This document shows, in pieces, positions 1-6,264 of a stretch of 6,550 bases of DNA (within the stretch, counting starts at the first letter, position 1; every line of letters begins with the position of its first letter). A program made the position numbers and the translations under genes. The notes beneath the pieces are model-generated. The model worked only from the letters and a program-made list of their open reading frames with translations. It did no database searches and was not told the DNA's origin. Source of the DNA: JBDIAR01 sp039812545. GTDB taxonomy: Bacteria > Actinomycetota > Actinomycetes > Actinomycetales > Dermatophilaceae. The stretch is from the NCBI GenBank assembly GCA_039812545.1, contig JBDIAR010000180.1, forward strand, positions 1 to 6,550, in the 5' to 3' direction.

Positions 1-469
1 CAGCGCCCGGCCCAGCGCCCACGCGAGCACCGGCATACGGGCTGACACTGACCGTGTCGTCGCACAGAATCGCGAACACCCGCCCGCGGGTCCCGCGCAG
101 TTCGCGCACCGTGCGGACCGTCCGCAGCACCGCCACGGGCACCAGTGGCGCGAGGCCGATGATCGACTTGACCTGTTTGCGCAGGTCAACGGGCACCCGG
201 GAGGGCATCGGGCCGGCGGACAGCGGCGCGTGGATCTCCAGCCGGGCGCCATCGGGTCGGGGCAGTTTCAGGTGCCAACCGGCGTCGGGTCCGCCGGTGC
301 GGCGACGCAGCGTCACCTTGTTCCGGGTGAGCAACAGGTCCGGGGTGTCCAAGTAGACCGCGGTCAACAGCATCCGGCGGCGCGGCCCGAGGACGACCCG
401 CGGCCCCAGGTCGGGCACCCGCCGGCCCCGGGCGATGTCGAACTTGCGCTCCCGCTCGATCACCCGCAC
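1..469 (-). CDS. CYTH-domain protein, N-terminal part (runs off left edge)
   Basis: About 156 codons are visible, open to position 2, and the C-terminus lies outside the window. The N-terminus carries the CYTH signature ExExK as E5-R-E7-R-K9 (IERERKFD). Next come the strand and loop YLDTPDLLL (about 39-47), VTLRRRTGG (52-60), GWHLKLP (64-70) and RLEIHAPL (76-83). These Arg/Lys/Glu-rich strands line the triphosphate tunnel in the CYTH family, which includes class IV adenylate cyclases, thiamine triphosphatases, inorganic triphosphatases and the polyphosphate-related CYTH-CHAD proteins. In actinobacteria a CYTH-CHAD two-domain protein is common; the missing end would decide, so the substrate is not assigned. 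The start is the GTG at 469, with GGAG six bases upstream; a second GTG at 463 is possible. It lies downstream of the S8 protease on the same strand with 119 bp between, including a strong hairpin, so co-transcription is uncertain. Confidence 0.86.
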   Translation of the reverse strand, partial: MRVIERERKFDIARGRRVPDLGPRVVLGPRRRMLLTAVYLDTPDLLLTRNKVTLRRRTGGPDAGWHLKLPRPDGARLEIHAPLSAGPMPSRVPVDLRKQVKSIIGLAPLVPVAVLRTVRTVRELRGTRGRVFAILCDDTVSVSPYAGARVGAGPGA

Positions 470-488
470 CGGCAGCTCCGATCGACTG

Positions 489-507
489 CGCCCCGGCGGC
501 CGGGGCG
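489..507 (-). terminator. Perfect 8-bp hairpin between the protease and CYTH genes
   Basis: CGCCCCGG (489-496), loop CGG, CCGGGGCG (500-507) form a perfect 8-bp stem with a 3-base loop, extendable by a G-U pair. It lies after the protease stop and about 20 bases before the CYTH GTG start. No U tract follows on the minus strand, so this would be a U-less actinobacterial terminator or attenuator at best. In such GC-rich DNA a chance hairpin is a real alternative. Confidence 0.35.
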
Positions 508-588
508 TCGTGGCATCCCCGGGACGGTCGCCCGGGTTGCCCGATCCTCCCAGGTCCAGGTGAACTCGGGCCGCCCGACCCGCCGAGG

Positions 589-2994
589 TCAGCCGAGCGC
601 GAACCGGGCCGAGAGGCGGTACATGAACGCCGCCATCGCATCCCGGGCCACCAGCAGGGTGGGCCGGTAGTACCGCGCCGAGCCGACCACCCAACCGGTC
701 GAGATGCCGTTGGCGGCCAGCCAGCAGATCTCCTTGTAGTACGGGGTCCGGGCCGAGACGTCGACGAAGGGGCTGACGGCCGGCGCGGTGTATGCCGGTG
801 AGCCGGCCAGTCGGTACATGAAGGCCGCCATGTCGCCGCGCGTGACGGCCCGGGCCGGCTGGAAGGAACGCTGGGCGCCGCTCGGGAAACCGGGCATGAC
901 CCCCTTGGCGTAGTTCCACATCATCTCGCGGTAGAACTGGGTGGCCGGGCGGATGTCGGTGAACGGACTGGCGGTGGGCGCCGAGTAGGGCTGCTTGCCC
1001 GCGAGGCGGTACATGAAGGCGGCCATCGCGTCGTAGGCGGTGGAGTTCAACGGCCGGAACGTCCGGGTGCCGTTGGCCTCGACCCAGCCGGTCGTCACCC
1101 CGACATTGGCCAGCCACATGATCTCGGTGTAGAACTGCCGGCTCGAGGGCACGTCGGTGAATCTCAGGGCCGGCGAGCAGGCTGCCGCGTTCCACGTCCG
1201 GCTCCACGACGACGTACCGGACAAGGCATACCCCAGCTTCGCCTGGGCGGTGAAGCCGGCCGAGCCGGAGATCCGGTAGCGGCCCGGAGTCGGGACCCCG
1301 ACGTACCCAGAGGACGTGCGCACGACATACTGCACGCCGGCCTGAGCGGGGATGAAGACGCTGTCGTATGCCGTGCCGCAGCCGTCGATCAGGGTGGGCA
1401 TCCGCGGGACCACCGTGATCACCGGCGGGGCGATGGCGCCCTTGATCGCGGCGACGGCGGCGACCAGGTCGAGCCGATGGACCGGCCGGTTGCCGTCGCG
1501 GGTGTCCAGGATCGTCGGCCCGGTGGTCCGCAGGATCGACTGGACCTTGTCGGGGGTGGCGGCGGCGGGATTGGCCTGGGCCAGGATCGCGATGCTCGCC
1601 GCGACGTGTGGGGATGCCTGGGACGTCCCGATGAAGGTCTTGCCGGCTGCGGTGATCATCACGCCGGGAGCCAGCACGCCGACCAGCGGTCCGCCCTGGG
1701 AGAAGAACGCGACGTCGTCCGACCAGTACCGCGTCGGGTCGATCTTCGTCGGGTCCGCGTTGTAGGTCCCGGAAGCGCCGACGGCCACCGCGCCGGGCAG
1801 ACACGCCGGGGTGGCGACGCCGGAGGTGTAGGCCCCGGCCGTGGTCGCGAAGTTGCCGCTGGCGACCACCGGGGTGATACCGACGGCCCGAAGGTTGGTG
1901 AAGGCGTCCTGGTAGGGCGCCAGGGACGGGTCGCCGGTCTTCGTGCAGTTCACCGTGTTGTAGAGCGGGGAGCCGCCGATGCTGAGGTTGACACTGCGGA
2001 CATGCCGCGCCACCCCGTTGAGGACGATGTCGTTGAGCGCTCGAACCACGTCGCTGTCCCAGGCGAGGACCTGGGGTGGAGTCGCCGGGTTGTTGTCATG
2101 GTCCACCAGGCTGAACACCTTGTAGACGTCGATGCCGGCGCCGGGCGCGGTGGCGGCGACGATGCCCGCGACATTGGAGCCGTGCTTGGCGGTGTCGAGG
2201 TCGACGTATGCCGACGGCTGGGTGGCGACGGTGGCGTCGTTCAGCAGTTTGACCCGGCAGGTCGTCGCGCCGATCTGCAGACAGGTGCCGAAGGCTCCCG
2301 CGGAGTTGAACGTCCCCTGGGTCGGGTTCCAGTCCAGGCCGGTGTCCAGGACCGCGACCCGGTAGCCCGCCCCTGTGTAGCCCTGAGCCACCGCGGTCGG
2401 CTGCCGGATCTGCTCAAGCGGACTCGGGTATGCCGTGCCGACCATGGGGACCAGCGCCGGCGCGGCGGCCGTCGCGGCCGACGGCTCGGTGAACGCGGAG
2501 GTGCCGGCGACGCGCGCGCGCAGTTTGGGAAGGCCGATCGAGACGACCTCGGGCTGGGCGAGCAACCGGCGGGCGGCGGCCAGATCGGCGATCGTGACCA
2601 GCTGGGTGGGCAGGGCCGAGTAGTCCCGGGCGATCGCGAGGCCGGAACCGGCGCGCTGCAGGGCCGCTCGCTTGACCGTCGATCCGGCCGCGGTGGCCAG
2701 GTTCAACGCTTGAGCCGTGCGGGCGCTCGAGCCGGCCGACCCGCCGGCCATGGCGCGGGCCATCTCGGGCGCGTCGTAGTTGACGAACAACTCCACCGGA
2801 CCCTTGGCCAGCGCGGCCTCGACGTCGGCCGGGAGCGCCTTGGCCGGCAGTGTCGCCACGGATGGTGCCGTCGCGGGACGTGCGGCTCCGGGCGCCGCCG
2901 CCTGCGCTCCGGCCGGCGTCGCCGCCAGCCCGGTGGTCGCCGCCGTGACCGCGGTGATCAGCGCACCGAACGCACGCGTCGTCTTTCGCATCAT
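589..2994 (-). CDS. Secreted S8 subtilisin-like serine protease with three C-terminal SLH-like repeats
   Basis: An 801-residue exported endopeptidase, numbered from the ATG at 2994, which has GAGAGG six bases upstream; a second ATG follows directly, and a GTG at 3024 is less likely. Residues 1 to about 30 are a Sec signal peptide (MMRKTTR, hydrophobic stretch, Ala-rich cleavage region near PAGA/QA). Residues about 55-160 are the propeptide, of I9 inhibitor/chaperone type. The catalytic domain spans about 190-520: Asp217 in VAVLDTGLD, His271 in KHGSNVAG, oxyanion-hole Asn381 in VVASGN and nucleophile Ser458 in GTSQASPHVA. All are intact, so an active enzyme is expected. Residues about 525-605 form an unassigned, probably beta-rich segment. 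Three SLH-like repeats follow at about 611-666, 678-731 and 742-801, each starting F-x-D-(V/I) and ending MAAFMYRL; in the family these bind cell-wall polymers. The protein should act outside the cell, held at the wall. It is divergent from a lipoprotein whose domain resembles its own propeptide. The natural substrate is unknown. Confidence 0.95.
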   Translation of the reverse strand: MMRKTTRAFGALITAVTAATTGLAATPAGAQAAAPGAARPATAPSVATLPAKALPADVEAALAKGPVELFVNYDAPEMARAMAGGSAGSSARTAQALNLATAAGSTVKRAALQRAGSGLAIARDYSALPTQLVTIADLAAARRLLAQPEVVSIGLPKLRARVAGTSAFTEPSAATAAAPALVPMVGTAYPSPLEQIRQPTAVAQGYTGAGYRVAVLDTGLDWNPTQGTFNSAGAFGTCLQIGATTCRVKLLNDATVATQPSAYVDLDTAKHGSNVAGIVAATAPGAGIDVYKVFSLVDHDNNPATPPQVLAWDSDVVRALNDIVLNGVARHVRSVNLSIGGSPLYNTVNCTKTGDPSLAPYQDAFTNLRAVGITPVVASGNFATTAGAYTSGVATPACLPGAVAVGASGTYNADPTKIDPTRYWSDDVAFFSQGGPLVGVLAPGVMITAAGKTFIGTSQASPHVAASIAILAQANPAAATPDKVQSILRTTGPTILDTRDGNRPVHRLDLVAAVAAIKGAIAPPVITVVPRMPTLIDGCGTAYDSVFIPAQAGVQYVVRTSSGYVGVPTPGRYRISGSAGFTAQAKLGYALSGTSSWSRTWNAAACSPALRFTDVPSSRQFYTEIMWLANVGVTTGWVEANGTRTFRPLNSTAYDAMAAFMYRLAGKQPYSAPTASPFTDIRPATQFYREMMWNYAKGVMPGFPSGAQRSFQPARAVTRGDMAAFMYRLAGSPAYTAPAVSPFVDVSARTPYYKEICWLAANGISTGWVVGSARYYRPTLLVARDAMAAFMYRLSARFALG

Positions 2995-3123
2995 GCCCCA
3001 CCTCTCTGCCCGCCGAGGTGACACTCGACGGGGATGGCGGCAGCCCTCGGACCACCCCGATGGCCGACCTCACCGTCCGCCGGACCGCTCGACGCGGGGC
3101 GTGTCGGGGGTGAGGATGGGTCT
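2995..3123. promoter_or_regulatory. Shared divergent promoter region, protease / propeptide-like lipoprotein
   Basis: The 129 bp between the two start codons must hold both promoters unless transcription starts elsewhere. I see ribosome binding sites at each end, but no convincing -10/-35 pair on either strand. CTCGACG occurs twice (3024-3030 and 3088-3094). CCGAGG (3013-3018) is repeated inverted as CCTCGG (3045-3050). CCTCACC (3068-3074) can pair with GGTGAGG (3109-3115), which overlaps the lipoprotein's ribosome binding site. Any of these short repeats could be chance in this base composition. Confidence 0.45.
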
Positions 3124-3657
3124 ATGAAGACCTGCCGGTGGAAAATTACCTCATTCACGGCCTGCTGCGTGCTGGCAATGGCGTTTTCGGCATGTTCCGC
3201 CCAAACGACCACGACCACGGCCACCACCACGGCCACCACGACCATGAGCACCACCCCAGCCGGAACCCCCTCGGCCGCGACCACGACATCCCCGGCCGGC
3301 ACCGGCACACCCTCCGCGGGTCGGGCGAGCCTCGACCCGGCTCTGGTCAGTCGGCTCGGCGCGGCGCCCTGGGCCCGGGCCATCGTCATGGTGACCCTCG
3401 ACGGCGCGGTCCCGCCCAGCCTGGGCGCGACCCTGCCGGACGGGATCTCGTCCGGACCGTATGCCGCCGCCAAGTCCGCGGCCCTGGCCCGGGCCGGCGC
3501 CGGCGTCCGGTTGGTCCGCGACCACAGCGCCCTGGCCTCGATGGTCGTCGAGTTCGAAACGGTCGCGGCGGCCAAGGCGCTGGCCGCCGATCCGAACGTC
3601 GTCTCGGTCACCGCCGACCGGACGCGCACGGTCCTCCCGCAGCCGACGATGAGCTGA
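3124..3657 (+). CDS. Lipoprotein with a stand-alone subtilisin-propeptide (I9-like) domain
   Basis: A 177-residue protein. The start is the ATG at 3124, because GAGGA lies seven bases upstream and a lipoprotein signal peptide begins there; the open frame extends further upstream without such a signal. Residues 1-23 are basic (MKTCRWK) then hydrophobic, ending in the lipobox F-S-A-C with Cys24 as the lipidated residue, so the mature protein should sit on the outer face of the membrane. Residues 25-68 are a Thr/Ser/Pro/Ala linker. Residues about 70-170 follow the strand-helix-strand-strand-helix-strand order of S8 propeptides. Residues 116-169 align without gaps to residues 107-160 of the divergent S8 protease, with 24 of 54 identical by eye (shared KxAALxRAGxG, RDxSAL, AAAxxLxA, PxVVS). 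No protease domain is attached. I infer a trans-acting inhibitor or folding helper for that protease, or a degenerate paralogue; no function is proven. The signal-peptide codons are noticeably less GC-rich (AAA, ATT, TCA, TTT, TGT) than the rest. The stop lies 19 bp from the convergent thiD stop. Confidence 0.88.
   Translation: MKTCRWKITSFTACCVLAMAFSACSAQTTTTTATTTATTTMSTTPAGTPSAATTTSPAGTGTPSAGRASLDPALVSRLGAAPWARAIVMVTLDGAVPPSLGATLPDGISSGPYAAAKSAALARAGAGVRLVRDHSALASMVVEFETVAAAKALAADPNVVSVTADRTRTVLPQPTMS
3214..3237 (+). repeat. Exact 12-bp tandem duplication in the lipoprotein linker
   Basis: ACCACGGCCACC occurs twice head to tail (3214-3225, 3226-3237), in frame, coding Thr-Thr-Ala-Thr each time. 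It sits within a wider imperfect ACC/ACG tract at about 3205-3255. A change in copy number would lengthen or shorten the Thr-rich spacer without a frameshift. Confidence 0.85.
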
Positions 3658-3676
3658 CCCGGGGCACCCGCGTTCG

Positions 3677-4504
3677 TCACGACGACGTCGGAAACCACCG
3701 ATGAAGGTGGTGCACCGGCCCCGGCCCCGAGCCGATGTCGAGTTCGTCGGCCCGTTCCAGCGCCCCGGTCAGCCACTGCTTGGCCGCCCGCGCCGCGTCG
3801 ACCCAGTCGCCGAGAACCGGCCGCAGCGCAGCGAGGGCAGAGGACAGCGAGCAGCCGGTTCCGTGGGTATTCGAGGTCGGGATCCGAGGCCCGCGGATTT
3901 CCGCGATGCGCCGTCGATCCACCCACACATCGACCGCGTCACCGTCGGCCAGGTGTCCGCCCTTGACCAATGCCGCTCCGACGCCGAGGTCCAGGATCGC
4001 CGCCCCCTGGGCCCGCATCCCGGCCACGTCGGTCGCCGTCACCGCACCGAGCAGGGCCCCCGCCTCGGCCAGGTTCGGCGTCACGACGTCGGCGACACCC
4101 ACGAGTCGGCGCATCGCGTCCAGCGCGCCACCGGTCAGGAGCGGGGCGCCGCAGGTCGCCGCCATCACCGGATCGACCACGACGGGCCGTCCGGCCAGCG
4201 GCCCACCCGCCCGCAGGTATCCCGCGACCAGATCCGCCACCTCGGCCGAGCCCACCATCCCGACCTTGACCACATCGATCCGCACGTCGGCGATCAACGT
4301 GTCCAGTTGCCGGGCGACGAACTCCGGCGGCACCGATTGGATGCCGGTCACCCCCCGGGTGTTCTGCGCGGTCAACGCGGTCAGCACGCTCGTGCCGTAC
4401 GCCCCGAGGGCAGCAAAGGTCTTGAGGTCGGCTTGGACGCCCGCGCCGCCGCTCGGGTCGCTGCCGGCGATGGTCAGCGCCACCACGGGAGCCCGTCGCG
4501 GCAT
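3677..4504 (-). CDS. thiD: Hydroxymethylpyrimidine/phosphomethylpyrimidine kinase
   Basis: A 275-residue cytoplasmic kinase of the ribokinase-like family. It phosphorylates 4-amino-5-hydroxymethyl-2-methylpyrimidine (HMP) and then HMP-phosphate to HMP-diphosphate, the pyrimidine precursor of thiamine. Family motifs are present in order: TIAGSDPSGGAG (11-22) with QADLKTF, TALTAQNTRGV (42-52), VVDPVM (109-114), TPNLAEA (142-148), VKGGH (180-184) and the anion-hole/catalytic NTHGTGC (212-218), with Cys218 at the usual catalytic position. Length is normal (E. coli ThiD is about 266). The start ATG at 4504 has AGGAAGAGAGG nine bases upstream. It begins 27 bp after the acyl-CoA synthetase stop, so the two are likely co-transcribed. 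No other thi gene and no recognisable TPP riboswitch are in the window. It could act in salvage as well as synthesis. Confidence 0.95.
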   Translation of the reverse strand: MPRRAPVVALTIAGSDPSGGAGVQADLKTFAALGAYGTSVLTALTAQNTRGVTGIQSVPPEFVARQLDTLIADVRIDVVKVGMVGSAEVADLVAGYLRAGGPLAGRPVVVDPVMAATCGAPLLTGGALDAMRRLVGVADVVTPNLAEAGALLGAVTATDVAGMRAQGAAILDLGVGAALVKGGHLADGDAVDVWVDRRRIAEIRGPRIPTSNTHGTGCSLSSALAALRPVLGDWVDAARAAKQWLTGALERADELDIGSGPGPVHHLHRWFPTSS

Positions 4505-4531
4505 ACCAACCCGCCTCTCTTCCTGGGGTTT

Positions 4532-6112
4532 CTAGCGCCCGGGGGCGAGGTCACGACGACGGATCTTGCCGTTCGGGGTGCGCGGCAGCGAGTCGACCAC
4601 CGTGACGACCCGCGGGCACTTGTATGCCGCCAGGTGCGCCCCGGCATACCGGCGCACGTCCTGCGGGTCGAGCGGACCGCCGCGGGGCACGACGAAGGCG
4701 GCCACGACGCGTACCCCGTCGCGCACCTCGACCTCGGTGACCGCCACGTCGGCGATGCCCGGATGGCCGGCCAGCACCTTCTCCACCTCGACCGGCGAGA
4801 TCCGGTAGCCCTGCGCGGTCATCACGTCGTCATTGCGGCCGTGGTAGTGGACGTACCCGTCGTCGTCGAGGTGGACCAGGTCGCTCGTGACGAACCACGG
4901 GCCGCGCCGGCTCGCGGCCTCCTCCTCCGGCCGGCGCCAGTAGCCGAGCATCAAGCCGGGTTCGTCGCGGTCGACGGCCAGCACCCCGACCTCCCCCGTC
5001 GGCACGCTCTCGGTTCCCCCGTCGACCGGCAGCACGGTGACCCGGCGGCCCGGCTGAACCCGCCCGGGACTGCCCGGCCGGGTCGGGGTGGTCGGGCCGC
5101 TGGAGACGAATGTCGAGATCTCGCTCATTCCGAGCGCCTCGTAGAGCGGGACTCCGGTGGCCTCCCGCCAGGCCTGCCACAGGGCCGGGGCGAGCGCCTC
5201 ACCGGCGACCACGCCGTGGCGCAACGAGGCCAGCGCGCCCGGGCCGGGCCGCCAGTCGTGCAGCCACTGGCGATAGACCCCGGGCACCGCGGCGAAGATC
5301 GTCGCCCCGTACCGATCGATCAGCCGCGGCCACACCGTCGGGTCGCGCGGCCCGTCGTAGACCACCGCGCAGGCGCCGCACGCCCACGGGTCGCTCAGGC
5401 CCACGCCGAGGGTGTACGTCCAGTTGAACGCCCCGGCGTGCAGCATCACGTCGTCGGCGCCGAGCCCGAGCCAGTGCGCGTACATCGGCCGCCGCCCCCA
5501 GATGCTGCGCTGCGCGTGCAGCACCCCCTTGGGCCGGTCGGTCGTCCCGGAGGTGTAGACCAGGAAGGCCGGATCGTTCGCGCCGGTGTCCGCGTATGCC
5601 GACTCAGGCGTCTCGGAGGCTACGTCCGCGCCGAGCCAGTCGGCGAGGTGCTCTTCTCGCACGACCGGTATGCCGGTGCTCGGCTCGAGCGTGTCGTCCT
5701 GCCGCTGGATGATGACGGCGGCGGCGCTGTCGCGGACGACGAAGTCGAGTTCCGCGGTGGTGAGTTGGGTGGACGTCGGCACGGCGACCGCCCCCGCAGC
5801 GATGGCTCCGAAGAAGGCGAGCGGGTAGGCGCTGGTGTTACCCAGGCGGATCACCACCCGGTCGCCGCGCCGAACCCCGGCCGAGCGCAGGCCGGCGGCG
5901 ACCGCCCGGACTGCGGCGTCGAGTTCGCCGAAGGTCAACCGTCGCGCGGTGTCGGCCCGTCCGGCGGGGTCACCATCGTTCGCCGGATCGGCATGGGCGA
6001 CGATCAGGGCCGGGCGGTCCGGGCCCCGATGGGCGGCCGGTCCGATGCAGTGCCGGGCCATGTTGAAGCGTTCCGGTACCGCTTCGAGGCTGTCGGGCGC
6101 CGTGTCGACCAC
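4532..6112 (-). CDS. AMP-binding acyl-CoA synthetase, benzoate-CoA ligase-like
   Basis: A 526-residue enzyme of the ANL superfamily, complete. It activates a carboxylic acid with ATP to an acyl-adenylate and transfers it to CoA in the cytoplasm. Visible core motifs, numbered from the chosen start: phosphate-binding YTSGTTDRPKG (186-196), ATP-binding YEALGMSE (324-331), TSDL with Asp411, hinge region HGRNDDVM (Arg426) and GYRISPVEVE (435-444), and PNGKIRRRDL with catalytic Lys516. The pocket segment AFNWTYTLGVGLSDPW (about 228-243) and overall style resemble benzoate/aryl- and short-chain acyl-CoA ligases, but the acid cannot be read from the sequence. The GTG at 6112 is chosen because AGGA lies seven bases upstream and homologues usually begin shortly before an N-(M/L)-A-R-H-C segment; a GTG at 6172 would add 20 residues, and an ATG at 6061 would remove 17. 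It is followed after 27 bp by thiD and is divergent from the CsoR-family gene. Confidence 0.93.
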   Translation of the reverse strand: MVDTAPDSLEAVPERFNMARHCIGPAAHRGPDRPALIVAHADPANDGDPAGRADTARRLTFGELDAAVRAVAAGLRSAGVRRGDRVVIRLGNTSAYPLAFFGAIAAGAVAVPTSTQLTTAELDFVVRDSAAAVIIQRQDDTLEPSTGIPVVREEHLADWLGADVASETPESAYADTGANDPAFLVYTSGTTDRPKGVLHAQRSIWGRRPMYAHWLGLGADDVMLHAGAFNWTYTLGVGLSDPWACGACAVVYDGPRDPTVWPRLIDRYGATIFAAVPGVYRQWLHDWRPGPGALASLRHGVVAGEALAPALWQAWREATGVPLYEALGMSEISTFVSSGPTTPTRPGSPGRVQPGRRVTVLPVDGGTESVPTGEVGVLAVDRDEPGLMLGYWRRPEEEAASRRGPWFVTSDLVHLDDDGYVHYHGRNDDVMTAQGYRISPVEVEKVLAGHPGIADVAVTEVEVRDGVRVVAAFVVPRGGPLDPQDVRRYAGAHLAAYKCPRVVTVVDSLPRTPNGKIRRRDLAPGR

Positions 6113-6206
6113 CCCCTCATCCTGGTGGCCCCGGCCTCGGCACTCAACCGGACCCGCGCAGCCGAGCGGCACGGGCCGGATCGGGGCGCGGCGAGACCCG
6201 GACCGG

Positions 6207-6224
6207 CATACCGGGAGGGGTATG
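6207..6224. promoter_or_regulatory. Candidate CsoR-family operator overlapping a promoter
   Basis: CATACC (6207-6212), spacer GGGAGG, GGTATG (6219-6224) is a perfect 6-bp inverted repeat around a G-rich centre. CsoR-family repressors are known to bind ATACC...GGTAT-type inverted repeats with a G/C tract. TATGGT (6221-6226) could be the -10 of the plus-strand regulator gene and overlaps the right arm, which would fit autorepression; a clear -35 is not visible. The site ends 40 bp before the regulator start and lies about 95 bp upstream of the divergent synthetase start. Confidence 0.68.
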
Positions 6225-6264
6225 GTTTCATCAGGATGGTGGGGGACGACGCGAGGAGGACGCC

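Noticed and set aside
186..641. 151-codon minus-strand frame overlapping the protease end
   Set aside because: The CYTH frame in the same region has a clear ExExK signature and family strands; this frame is compositional noise.
1477..3021. 514-codon open frame on the plus strand opposite the protease
   Set aside because: The product is low-complexity and Arg/Gly-rich, while the opposite strand encodes the intact catalytic triad and SLH-like repeats.
3205..3255. CRISPR-like or regulatory repeat array
   Set aside because: It is a trinucleotide-type coding tract for a Thr-rich linker, without spacers or palindromic units.
3694..3711. ACCACC/GGTGGT hairpin as a terminator for the convergent pair
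   Set aside because: The stem is only 6 bp, lies inside the thiD coding region where it encodes the HHLHRW stretch, and lacks a U tract.
2991..3926. 311-codon open frame on the minus strand spanning the lipoprotein
   Set aside because: It has Val-rich runs that mirror the ACC/ACG tract, overlaps thiD and the lipoprotein, and has no recognisable domain or signal peptide.
1..4504. CYTH protein as a thiamine triphosphatase working with thiD
   Set aside because: CYTH includes thiamine triphosphatases, but the genes are about 3 kb apart with unrelated genes between them, and bacterial CYTH proteins in this group are more often polyphosphate or inorganic triphosphate related.
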